The translations under genes and the position numbers were made by a program. From contig NC_092348.1 in assembly GCF_963676685.1 (NCBI RefSeq), positions 26,697,386 to 26,761,385 of the forward strand: a stretch of DNA of 64,000 nucleotides. Direction: 5' to 3'. Positions within the stretch are counted from its first letter, which is position 1. Each line of letters begins with the position of its first letter. This document shows, in pieces, positions 44,160-55,600 of this stretch. This DNA comes from Mytilus edulis. Its lineage: Eukaryota > Mollusca > Bivalvia > Mytilida > Mytilidae. The notes under the pieces were generated by a model. It did not search any database. It saw only the letters and a list, made by a program, of their open reading frames with translations, and was not told where the DNA came from.

Positions 44160-45660
44160 TGCTTAAAAAACATTACCAGGTCCGCAACTTTGTCTTTACT
44201 TAGAGTAAATGTTGAGGTATAAACGTGGCCACAGTCTTCAATTCCTTCTGCTGAACATTAACATGTTTGATGAAAGTGCCAAAAATAAAGGAATAGTAAT
44301 GCGGTTACTAAGATGGTAATTACAATACCTTAATGAATTATGACACAATTCCCATTAATCTTGTTTCACTTTCGTTATGCCATGGTCTAAAGAGATTTGT
44401 AAACAAATGTATAAACAGTCAAACAAATAAACTATTAAACTAATAAACAAACGAAACGAAACAAGAATTAAAGTTATTATTTGTTTCTCAGAATTAATAC
44501 AGATGATAGTAATACAAACAGGGTTATACAACATATATTATACCTGTTATCTGAATATTATCATTACTGTTCAAATATTCTACTCTGTTTTTCAAATAGG
44601 AAGTTCATAATTAATTTGTACGCCTTTACATATTGATCTCAGGTAAAAAAAAATTCTAAAACTAGATTTATGAAAGTTTCAGTAAATACTTTACAGGTAA
44701 TACCTATTTTAAGATTTTGTGTAACTGTTATACGGTAACAATAGTCTTAAAATACGCGCATATTTTGGCTTGAAACAACCCTAAATATTAATTGAAAAAA
44801 ATGAATTCTATTTTACCTATCACGTTTAAGTGATAGATGCTTTTTCTACTTCATTTATGTATGGTCACTCAATTACACGTTGAAATCAAATATACGAGAC
44901 ATTTTAGAGTAAATATTGTCAATGTTCTTGTATATTTGTATTTGCATTTGAAGAAGAAGGTTGTAAAAACAAATGAATTATTAACATGTAAAAATAAATA
45001 CAAGTAACTATTGTACTGTGAAATGAATTTATTCGTAATATTTTTTTGCCTGTCAGTACAATTTTTTCCTTAACAAATACAGAATCAGGACAAAATGCTA
45101 TACATGTTATAACCTTCTCCTCTGCTAAAATAAATTGGGTGTTATCCTATAAAATTGAGTATGTTGATGTTACCCGGGTCTGGTTGGTACCTGGGAAAGA
45201 ATAAAGAATTATAAATACATTTTCATAATATTTATTTTACATGTGGTATGTCGGCTTATCAGCAATATAATGATAAAACCCGATGCATCTCGCAGGATAC
45301 ACATGATACCGTTAATCACCTAAACCACGGTATTTAAATTGTAACTATAATAATACAATAAAAAATAGGGTCCCTACTTTTTACAAAACTTCACTGTCTC
45401 ACATTGAGTCTTAAAATAATTTTATCATTTTATGTTAGTTGCTTTGTTTTGTTTTTATAATTCGTACCAATCTTTTGAAATAGTATATACACGATACATA
45501 ATACAAGATATTTTATTAACCAATCATTGAGCTAAAGTATCAATAAAATTACCAAAAAAGAACAGTAAGTTATTGAAATGCTTAGAATAATGTAAAGTAC
45601 ATTTAAACAAACAGATGAATATTCATTTAAACAAAGTAACATAATGTTAAACAATGTCAT
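44160..45660. other. AT-rich intergenic DNA between genes A and B
   Basis: No coding region, RNA gene or clear repeat is supported here. It holds only short poly-A/T tracts and scattered short open frames. Confidence 0.4.
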
Positions 45661-45669
45661 TGACAAAAC

Positions 45670-46215
45670 ATTGTGTTATTTTTCTATTATAATTTTTCTT
45701 TGATTAAGTTTTTGTATTCGTGTCTTTAATTTTTGTTAATGTCCTTTGTCTATATGCCTTTTTTATGTTTTATATATATATATGACTTGGCTCTTTATTT
45801 ATTCATCCTGTCATTGTGTAATTGTGTCATGATAAAAGTTGTATTCTTGTCTTTCATTATGGCTAATGTGCTTTGTCTATATGCCTTTGTAGGCTTTGTT
45901 AGTTTCTTTGATACACATTTGTTTGTTTTATAGGGATTAAGATTATAACACAATGTTGACTGCTGTACTAATTATGAACATCGTTGTCAATATAAATTAA
46001 TTGTATGCGACTGTCATCCAAGTGAGAGGTTTAGCTAGCTATTAAACAAGATTTAATCCACCAATTTTTAAATAAGAAAATGCCTGTACCAAGTCAGGAA
46101 TATGACAGTTGTTGTCCAATCGTTTGAAGAGTTTGAGCTTTTGATTTTTTCATTTGATTAGGGACTTTCCGTTTTGAATTTTCCTTGAGTTCAATATTTT
46201 TGTGATTTTCCTTTT
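45670..46215 (+). mobile_element. Retroelement 3' fragment (family F)
   Basis: It has two imperfect ~120-bp units ('ctttgtctatatgcct') encoding Phe/Leu-rich frames. They are followed by 'gattataacacaatgttgactgctgta', then 'tgcgactgtcatccaagtgagagg', then 'accaagtcaggaatatgacagttgtt'. It is the same 3' layout as 18170-18790. Confidence 0.5.
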
Positions 46216-46608
46216 TGTAAGTCATTTTAAAAACCACTGTGATCTCTAGACATTACATTTGATAATCAATCTATAGACCTAGACCTATATAATTTACTAA
46301 ATAAAATTTGTTGACTGTGACATGGCTAATAGCTTTATTATCCTTTCGACTCACTTGTTCTTACTTCTTGGTCAATGATCAATACGACTAGGTAACTGCT
46401 TATTCTCATTCTTTATACATCCCTTATCGTGCATTCATAACATTAATAATCTCATCATTATGCTACTTACATAAGTAGACTTTATTATGCTTTACTATTT
46501 TTATAATAAATTAATATATTGTCTAGATATTAACACAAAAATAAGTAATTTGCATTTAATCCATGTCATCTTTAAAGGGAAATATTCATCTTAGCTATCT
46601 CACTTTAA

Positions 46609-47654
46609 TTATTCTAGACGGAATGTTTCTTTAGATACTTCTTTGGCATTTTTGTCAGTAGCAGTTATGAATATTTCTGTGTCTCCAAATTCGAATTCGA
46701 CTTTTACAGTTCTTTTTTGTTCACATGGGCTCGGAACTGTTATAAAACATTCCCCTACCAAGCTACAATCTTCGTCGTCTATGTACTTAGTGTCGTCGTT
46801 GCACGATTTGTACAAAGCAACACGAATTTTCTCCTGATTCTTTTTTATAGTGTGATAAGGTTTTGTAATATTTTTCCCAATTGGAACGGAACTTCCAGAT
46901 TTCACCAGAAGTTCAAAAACTCCATCACACCTCATTTCACCGTCTACCAGCACGCGCTTTCTTTCCTCGTGTTGCTTTTTGTCAAAGATCGGTTTTATTT
47001 TTCTTCCATATGCAAACTGTGTTATTCTAGTTGTTACAACATCCGGCTGGTGTCCAAAGAGAACAGCTCCCTTCAAAACGGCTAAGGTTGGATCTTTGGG
47101 AGTGATCACGGTTTTCTTAGAAAACGTTTCCTTTATTTTATCCTGAACAATTTCGCTCTCTGAAAATCCACCAACGAGCAGAAGGACAGATATATTGGCC
47201 GCTTCATTTTGAGAGAGAACACTCTCTATTTTTAAGATAACGCTTTCGCTAGATTTTATGAATAATGATCTAGCAAAATCAGGAAACAAACGCATTTTCC
47301 CGCTTTCAATCGTTATCCTTTCAGAATATTCTGAATTTTGCACTATTTTCAGAAAGCCATCATCACCACATATTTTGTCAAGGGCCGAAACCGGAACTGG
47401 GATATTAATTTTACCTGTCTCATTTCTTGTGATAATTCTTTTAGCAGATTCAAATGAATGCTGCAAGTCAAGATACTCTGTTTCATATTTGGTCTTGAAT
47501 GTGTCCATACGATCTGCTCCAAGAATGCTATGAAGAACGTTAAAGAATTCTTGGTCAACACATGTCCCGCCACAATCGTTACCTGTCGATTTGCATATCT
47601 CTTTGAAGAGACCCTTTTTAAGAATTTCATGCCCGCTGATGTCAGCTGTTCCTC
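46609..47654 (-). CDS. Gene B exon 4
   Basis: It is 1046 nt after a gatttcag acceptor, open to TAA at 46609. It carries CGGTCVDQEF, VGGFSESE and AYGRKI. The C-terminal strand region (VEFEFGDTEIFI) aligns with VQFTFGDTEIKA of gene A. Confidence 0.9.
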
Positions 47655-50600
47655 CTGAAATCAAATTTTTTGTGAGATTTTTCTTGTCATCAGTATTGAT
47701 AATTTATTTTAAGTAGAATACACTAATAATTTTTAACTATAAGTAAATGGTTTCATTTATTTCACAGAATTAGAAATAAGAAAACATCTACCCTAAATGG
47801 TTATGTACCATATGTCGAGTAAGATTTGTTCTATGGACAATTTCTTTATTACTCGTCCATCTTATGTCGACGATAATTTTGGATGGAATGTTTAGGAAGA
47901 TGAATGTGGTACATAAATGCAGCATCAGACCACAAAAGCTAGACAAATATCTAATTCAAAATATGTAAGATATACTATAACCATTGAACTTCTATATGCT
48001 GGAGACAGTCCCTTTGTTTTCAGCAAAACATAAAAAGTTTTGAGTCTGTTCATTCATATATCAGAATTACACAAGGATTTAGAAAAATCAATTAAAATCC
48101 TGAATTCCTACTTTCAAACTCTTCATTCCAGTCCTGTTTTATATGTTATTCCATATTATATTGTATTTTTTGGTTTTGTTTGTAGTTTGTATTACATGCA
48201 TTCCTACTATATTTTTCATTTATTATTGTTTATTTCTATATAGGGAGAGGACGTCACTAATGTTGTTAAACCTTGTGTCCTTCCCCTTTGGCTACTTTTG
48301 CCAGTAAAATATGTTTAAACTTACAGGCGTACATTAATAAATAATAAACGCTATAGGAGAACATTGTATAGTACACTAAACCATAGGGGAAGCTCTAAAT
48401 GTACCTTTGTGTTGATGATACGGTAGTTGGTTAACATAAGTATGGTGCCTGTGTTTGTATCGGCATTTGAACTCCAGAGGATGTTGTATACCTACCTCCT
48501 AAATCAACTACCAAACATTTTGTATGGGGACGAAGAGCGCTTTTCTTTTCACTTTCTGCGCACCAAACTTGACAATAAAGAGACGCTACCTCAGGTTCAA
48601 GTGCGATAACTAATCTATAAGAAGGTATTCCGGCCTGAAAATAGTATGTTTATGGAGGTATCAGTACGCCGGAAAACAGACATTGATTACAAAACTATTT
48701 GTCGATATTTTTGCAGGTTCAAATAAACTGAAACTTTTTTCAAAATCAAATAAAACAAAAACATACTTTGACTTTAACGTAAAAAGAAATGATTGCTACA
48801 AAACAAAAGGCTGTCATTGTTCACATGGAATACAGATAATCCATCGGCCTGTTACTAAAATATATACTTACTCTACATGCCACTATAAGGGCAACGACGT
48901 TTAATTGACTCACCAAATAAACTTATTTTATTTTTTTGAAGTGACAATTTTGAAAAGTGATTTTTGAATTACGCATAATATCCCTAGTGTATAGTTAGAT
49001 TTTAAGTATGGAAGAATTATATTTTTGTTGTTAAGTTTAGGCGTTTCATCTTTCCTTTTATTTTGCGTTTTTTTCCTTCCTAACTCCCTTTTTTTAATAT
49101 ATTCGACTAAATCATTACATAAAAGATAAGTGTTTCAACTTTTTTCAAAATTTGCACTTTACTTTAAAAGCCCTATGAATAATACCTATATGTGCTTTAC
49201 CTTCTCGCATGAGGTTCGCATGAAGATTTTGGCCTCATCGGTCCATATCGCGGGAACTGTCAGGCACCATTTTATCTCATCTTCATCCAGTTCATATCCT
49301 TGATTTGTAAGAGTATCTAAACAACTTTGTCTTAAAGCCATGATCGACTGTGTAAACACATCTATTGCTGAATGTTCAATTCCGTGGATATCTTTCAATT
49401 TCATATTGGAATGTGCCTTTGAAATGAAACATGCGCATTAAAATAGTATTACCTTTGAAATAAAGTTGATAGTCATTTATTATACATATAAGATATGCAA
49501 TAAAGGCAACCGTAGTATACCGGTGTTCAAATAAACTCATCATAGATACCAGGATTAAATTTTGTAATTACGCCAGACGCGCGTTTGGTCTACAAAAGAC
49601 TCATCAGTGACGCTCTAATCCAAAAAAGTCAAAAGGGCCAAATATAAAAGAACGAAGTTGAAGAGCATTGAGGACCAAAAGTCCTAAACGTGTTGCCAAA
49701 TACAGCTAAGGTAATCTATTCCTGAGGTAGAAAAACCTTAGTATTTCAAAAATTTAAAAGTTATGTAGCCAGTTAATTTATAAATATGACTATATCAATG
49801 ATAATTCATGTCAGCACAGAAGTGTGCCGACTACAAAGTCATAAATCGATTGAGAGAAAAATATCCGGGCTACAAACTAAAACCGGGGGAAACGCATCAA
49901 CTATATAAGAGGACAACAAAGGATCAAATATTGTTTAGAAGATGGGCTACTCCCATGTGTAATTGAAATTGAACCAAAAAAATAAAAACCTAATGAAAAA
50001 CAAAGAATGACTCAAAACATTGGTTAGTAAACCATTCCTAACAATCAAATACATTTTTAAAATTTTCTAACCACGTCACTGCGATCTATCATGTCAACCA
50101 GATAGTTGTTACAAAATCAGTCTTTTGCTATCTTCTGTCCGGAACCATGTTTTTTTTAACAAACATAACGATATGTTTATATACCAATAGAACTCTCTGG
50201 ACTTTGTTAAAGGGGCATTAGCCATGATTTACCCCCAAATATACGAATCTTTTTGTGTCAAGTATCAATAAAAGCGTTATTCTTATAATGTTTTTCGTTA
50301 TAAGCGGTTAGTATGGATTATAAATTTGTCAAAATGAGCGCATATATATTCTCTGATGTATAGTTGATTTGAAAGTGAATAATTCGACATCCTGTGAATC
50401 CGTATTCATGTGAACATAAATTGACTGGGCAGGAATTATTTGATAGAAATAACAAAAGACTCTTACTTTTCTGGTATACAATTCCATTTTGAATTGACGA
50501 AAATACAAGAATTCATGTTTATCAGCGGTTTTGTCCAGTAATTTATTTTCGTATGCTGTTTCTGCTTTGTAGCCATAGGACACAAAATCGCCATTCCTTT

Positions 50601-50790
50601 TCAGCAATAAACTTGTTGGTGTTTTGAACGAAGCAAGTCGATTTTCCCCAGAATTCCATGGTTGATTAATTGTTATATTAAGTTTGCTTGTCTTATAATC
50701 TTTGACAGAAGAGAAAGCGTAGCCTGAATATGTTGTTCCAAAATCTAAAGCTACTACAACGACAACGGGTTTCCGCCGAGCTGTTGCCAT
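46609..50790 (-). CDS. HSPA12-like HSP70 family protein, gene B
   Basis: Four coding exons: 50790-50467, 49416-49201, 48634-48496 and 47654-46609 (phases 0, 0, 1), giving 574 residues. I chose the ATG at 50790 (MATARRK) because it gives a 108-codon exon 1 exactly as in gene C. An in-frame ATG at 50811 would add seven residues. Motifs are ALDFGTTYSGYAF, KWCLTVPAIWTDEAK, CLVVDLG|GGTADIS, CGGTCVDQEF, LLVGGFSESEIVQ and GAVLFGH. It is shorter than A and C mainly by five residues in exon 3. The TVDIT segment is TADIS here. A possible poly(A) signal lies at 46481-46486. Cytosolic ATP-binding chaperone-like function is inferred from family only. Confidence 0.88.
48496..48634 (-). CDS. Gene B exon 3
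   Basis: It is 139 nt, reading AGIPSYRLVIALEPEVASLYC to CLVVDLG with a G split at the donor (GGAG|GTAGGT). The acceptor is attttcag. A 15-nt shorter central loop distinguishes it from genes A and C. Confidence 0.85.
49201..49416 (-). CDS. Gene B exon 2
   Basis: It is 216 nt (72 codons) after catttcaaag. It reads AHSNMKLKDI...SAIDVFTQSI...EIKWCLTVPAIW and ends CEK before GTAAAG. Confidence 0.87.
49535..49860 (-). repeat. H1 repeat with G12-mutant ribozyme
   Basis: It lies in intron 1 of gene B, on the gene's strand. The ribozyme at 49571-49612 has an intact CTGATGA, helix II (GTCT/AGAC), helix III (CGCGCGT), C17 and helix I (CGTCA/TGGCG), but CAAA replaces GAAA. Loss of G12 should abolish catalysis. 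Confidence 0.72.
50467..50790 (-). CDS. Gene B exon 1
   Basis: It is 324 nt, 108 codons, ending TRK before GTAAGAG. It has ALDFGTTYSGYAFSS, FKTPTSLLLK and FRQFKMELY. Confidence 0.87.
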
Positions 50791-50829
50791 GGTACCGAAA
50801 ACAAATACCAAATATATGAAAAATCAATC

Positions 50830-52140
50830 CATAAATTTAGATGTACATGATGAATGACGTGTTCTCGGTTTTTTTTCGAAATCTTTAGATACTGAGACGT
50901 CGCCTCTGGTTCGTGGGTTGTATCTGAACTATGTGGATGAACCTATCTGAAAGTAAACAAAACAGGAAGCATAATAGTATGAATAACACTAGATGTTCAG
51001 CAAAAAATAAAAAATAATCAATCAATTCGATGAATAAACTTGGGCTACTGATTACAATAATTCACCTTCAAGTTAATAACTCAATGACCTTATATTCTAA
51101 AAATGAAAGTAGATTATCCTTCCTTACCATGTATTGCATAAAATTGAAATACTGAACGGAAATGCAAGTGTTTAACATAAAGGAATTTGTATTAAATATT
51201 TCTTTTCAAATTTGATTAAAAGATATAAACATGATAAACAAAAATATGTATGTTTACTTACACGTAGTTCTACCAGGAAATGATAATATTTAGTGTTACT
51301 AGTAACATGAGTAAATAATATCTTCAGTAATTGGACTATGTTGATATTTGATATATATGTGTATTTTTTATCACGTGCCGCAGACATAGTTAACATGGTT
51401 AAGTTATCTTGATTAGACGCATTACTACAAAAATGAAAAGGTTTATACTAGGTTAGATCATTTGATTATGGTAGAGACATAGATACTGATATATAATACT
51501 TGGGAATCCATGTCTAGATAATGCAGCATAAAGTTGAAAAAGGCAAAACAAACAACTGATTTTTTTCTTCTAAAAAAAAAGTGTGGTTCTGTGTCGTTTA
51601 TGTATACCCCAAGTCTTTATTTATTTTAATCGAAAAATTAAATAAATTATTAATATGGATGGTTTTTATAAAATGCAATTGCACTGCACGTTCATTTTAC
51701 TTTTTGAATATAGGCTAGTTGGATGTGTTTATTTAACTGTCTTTGGCAACAGATGACTTTGAGGATGACTTCCGTTTCACGTGGAATGGATGAGTGGTAT
51801 CTAACAATTTTGATTTTCAGGACGGATTGAAAAAAGGGAAAGGGTAGGGCACTTATTTTTTAATTCTTTAGACAGAATGGTAATTGCTTGGTTATTTCTA
51901 GTGTTTTATCAGCAAATAATATAATATATGATACCTTGCACATACTTAAAGTTTACATTTTTCCCTTAAACTAGGACTAACACTCAATATCAGAATGTTC
52001 AATATGTCGATGATTTACAGCGCTTTCCCAAAACGTAGTACATTATTTTTTATCCTTAGACTTTTTACCAGGCAGCATTTGTATTTTCATCTCGTTCAAT
52101 TTTATTTTTTTAAATCTCGCATTGGAACATGTCAGTACCA
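50830..52140. other. Upstream region of gene B
   Basis: AT-rich with no gene supported. I saw no TTCnnGAA-type heat-shock element within 500 bp of the gene B start. Confidence 0.4.
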
Positions 52141-52589
52141 ATGAGAATCACTGGCAACACAAGAATAAAGAGCAAAACCTTTCCGGAGGTCTGAATAACG
52201 TCATAAAAGTTTAATTAACAAAACACCGAACTCCAACATTGTCCAAGGTGAATCATAAAAGGGGGAAGTCAACAAAACCTGAAAACAAACGGTCGACCAA
52301 ATCAAAGAAACAATAAAGGAGATTTTATTTTACTCCCGAAATTCTCATGATAATGGCTTCATCTCAATTACCATTAAAAGGACACCTGATGATTTAATGA
52401 TGATGCCAGCTCATATGGGGCTTTTGTGATTTTTAATTCTGTACATTATATTTTCGAAAACAAACATCCGTCGATACATGTATCTTTGCATTGCACAAGG
52501 TCATGTTTTTCTCTGACTGTTTATGATGTCTTTACACGAAATCCATTGGATGTTGGACGTGTCCAGATTAATCATTTATAGTCTTAGAT

Positions 52590-52785
52590 GCATGATTTTT
52601 TTAGTAGTTGTTAGAGGCTTTGAATTGTTTTGCATTGTTATTCGGGGCCTTTTATAGCTTAGTGTGCGGTATAGGCTTTGCTCGTTGTTGAAGGCCGTAC
52701 TGTGACCTATAGTTGTTAATTTCTGTGTCATTTTGGTCCCTTGTGGAGAGTTGTTTCAATAGCAATCATATCACATCTTTTTTTT
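52590..52785 (+). repeat. Interspersed repeat family D
   Basis: It carries 'ggggccttttatagcttagtg...ttgctcgttgttgaaggccgtactgtgacctat' and 'ccttgtggagagttgtttcaatagcaatcat'. It is nearly the same as 58215-58385. Confidence 0.6.
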
Positions 52786-52973
52786 TATATTATATTATAT
52801 TATCATTGTTAATTTTGTATAAAATCTACTTAAAGATAGAAAGAATAACCAAATACCTTGATTCCATTGTCGGATATTTTAATGACATACTTTGAATCAA
52901 CAATCCTTTATTAAACGAGGACTCATGTCTGGTGAACTTGATTTACAGCCGATTGCAATGAGTGCGAACATAA

Positions 52974-53184
52974 AGGTAATATCTTCGGTTAGCTTGCTTG
53001 CTAGCTGAACCGTGAAGTCATTATAAGTTTAGGTAAACTACCTTCCTTTGAGAGTAGACTAGTCCGACAGATATTCAATATATCTGTCTGTAGGACTAGA
53101 CTTCTTCAAAAGGAGGGTTGTATACATTACGTAATAATCACTCCACGGTTCAGCTAGCAAGCAAGCTAACCGAAGATATCTCCT
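52974..53184. mobile_element. Foldback MITE, 211 bp
   Basis: The terminal inverted repeat is perfect over 36 bp (52979-53014 and 53144-53179, beginning ATATCTTCGGTTAGC) and continues imperfectly outward (AGGTA / AGGAG). A second nested inverted repeat (actagtc...gactag) lies in the middle. There is no coding capacity and no clear target duplication. Confidence 0.75.
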
Positions 53185-53824
53185 GTATTAAAGAATTCAA
53201 GAGACAAAAATAGTCAGGTTCAAATCTACTTGTTATATAAATTGCACTTTTTCTTTTGATATTGAAACGAAATAATTTGCTTAAAATGTGTATTTAGGGA
53301 ACACCATGCTCTGTATATATGCAATCTATTGTTGTGCCATATATACTATTTTTAAAAAATGGACATAATACAGAAGGAAACTTCATAACATAAGGCATCT
53401 ATATACAAAGTATGAAGCATCCATGTCTTTCACCTTCTAAAGTATAGTTAGTTAACCCCAATCACCATCCCAATGTCGAGATTTCTGTGACATAAGTAGC
53501 AACCTCGAAAAATACCAGTCCGTGTGTCTTACTCATTAACATATTTAAACAAACCCATCTTTCAGATTAGATTTTTTTAATGTTTACTTTTTAGAACAAT
53601 GGTATATATAGTATATATATAATAAATCAATGGATGTTGGTGGGAATATCTGTTTTAATTTGCCGGTTCACACGGTGAAACAAGGAAAAATTATCAACGA
53701 GATGAGTTGAGTCTCCTAACGTCAAATTCCCGTTCTTCAGTAGTAAAATTTTACTTTCTTCAGCTTATGCCGTCAGCTTATAGCTAAGTATAATCAATCC
53801 CACATACATGTTAAAACACCTAGA

Positions 53825-53960
53825 ATGTCATAATGTAGCTTGTCCGCCTCGAGTGTGGGATGTCGTCGGTTCGAACTCCGATTGGGTGAAACCAAAGCCT
53901 TGAAAATCTTTAATTATTAAACTATAGTACAATTCAACTCATTTCACATTATAATATTCT
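53825..53960 (+). repeat. Possible tRNA-derived SINE head
   Basis: It contains a good Pol III B-box (GGTTCGAACTC, 53868-53878) about 32 nt after an A-box-like tgtagcttgtccgcc (53834-53848). A tRNA cloverleaf does not close, so it is more like a SINE head than a tRNA gene. Confidence 0.4.
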
Positions 53961-54089
53961 CGCCCTGAATATACTTTTGTGACTTGACGTTAAACAGCAG
54001 TCATCGTCCCAAATACATGTATCAACTATGTCTATCTAACATATCACCTGTTTGAACACTTTTTTAAAAATATTCCAGGCAACTGCGTA

Positions 54090-54150
54090 ATAAAATTAAC
54101 GGTACCAATTTTCTTGCACCAGATGCGTTATTAATTACATGCTTACCATG
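54090..54150 (-). repeat. H2 fragment, 3' half only
   Basis: On the minus strand it has 'gcatctggtgcaagaaaattggtacc' without the preceding core. It is the 3' product-like half starting near the H2 cleavage site. Confidence 0.5.
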
Positions 54151-54244
54151 ATTTTAGATATGTCTGGAAATCAAGTCCAACATACTGAAACATTTAAATT
54201 TACACAAGTTTTATTACTATAACTCGTATATATGATTCGCTTTT

Positions 54245-54455
54245 TGTAAATTTCTACAGATACATAAAATGAGATGTAGTGTATGCCAACAAGATAGCAA
54301 TCAAAGGACACAAAAGTCAAAAGAAATTTATAGGTCATGCAGTTTTTATCAGCAATGACCAACACACTTCTAAAGCTAATCCCATTCACAAATAAAATAC
54401 AACCCGACCATATAGAGCACACAATAGCCGAAAGTCACCAATGGGTCTTCAATGA
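54245..54455 (-). repeat. Interspersed repeat family D (inverted)
   Basis: It shows 'gagatgtagtgtatgccaacaagatagcaatcaaaggacacaaaagtc', then 'cacaatagccgaaagtcaccaatgggtcttcaat'. It lies just downstream of gene C. Confidence 0.5.
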
Positions 54456-54478
54456 ATATTGCTACAAAGACAAATATA

Positions 54479-54484
54479 TTTATT
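54479..54484 (-). terminator. Putative poly(A) signal of gene C
   Basis: AATAAA on the minus strand, about 53 nt beyond the gene C stop codon. Confidence 0.5.
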
Positions 54485-54536
54485 TAGTAATTCTCATGAT
54501 AATAAGTATTTAACATAGATGAATGATTTAAAACAT

Positions 54537-55600
54537 TTAATTTATCAAAGAAAAGTTGTAACGGGTTCTTTCTCCCGTCTGTCTCTCGGTTGCTATCACC
54601 TCTAATTCAGTTCCTCCGAATTTAAATTGCACATCCACATGACGCCTTTCCGCGGACGGACTTGGAATAGGAACACGAAATTCGCCCAGCTTTTTACAAC
54701 CATTGTCGTCGACATAACTAGCATTGTCTTTAAAGGTATAGTATATAGCAACACTAACTGATCCCTGGCTACTCATCACTGTATGATACTCGACAGTTAC
54801 AATCTCATTTACTGGTACCCTCTTATTCTTTTGCATAAACGTTTCAAAAACATCTCTGCACCGGTCCCCAGTTTCTCCATACACACGTTTACTCGGATCA
54901 TGCTTCGACTCGTCAAATAATGGACGTATCCGTCTACCATATGTGCATCTTGTTATACGTGATGTTATAAAATCTGGCTTATGACCAAAAAGAACTGCAC
55001 CTTTGGCAACCGCTAGTCCAGGATCTTCTCGTGGAATCAAAATACGTACGTCAGGGAATGCTTGCTGAATTGCATCTTGCACAATTAAACATTCTGAAAA
55101 CCCACCAACAAGAAGAAAAGTTTTTAAATTTGTAGTAGGTATTTTTTTTAAGACTTTGCGTATTTCTTGTACAATGTGTGAACACGCGGTATCAAAAAGC
55201 GATTTCATTAAATCTCCGTCCATTCTCATCTTATCTCCTACCAACGAGATCTTATCACGATATTCAGAGTCGTCAATTACGTCTTTAAATTCTTTTTCCA
55301 AGAAACGCAAGCAAAGACCATTCAAGTCTGCAAACGGTTTTATCGTAAAGTTTATCTTCTTTTTGGTTGGTACACTTATTGATCTCTTTAGTATTTCAAA
55401 CTCTCTCACCAAATCAAGGTAGCTGGCGGAGTTGTCATTTGCCAATGACTCCATGACTCTCTCTCCAACAATATTTTCTAAGAAGTTTAGGAATTCTTTG
55501 TCAACAGTTGTCCCACCACAAGCTCCCCCAGAAGCTGAACAAAGCTCTTGTAAATTGTCCTGACATACCTTATGATGAGCAGTTATATCGACGGTTCCTC
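54537..55600 (-). CDS. Gene C exon 4
   Basis: It is 1064 nt after ctcttcag, 354 codons to the stop. It carries VDITAHHKV, CGGTTVDKEFLNFL, LLVGGFSEC, GAVLFGHKPDFI and TYGRRIRPLF. Confidence 0.92.

Noticed and set aside
46717-47085. 122-codon plus-strand frame
   Set aside because: It is antisense to exon 4 of gene B.
53825-53900. tRNA gene
   Set aside because: The B-box is good but acceptor and anticodon stems do not close. A SINE head is a better reading.
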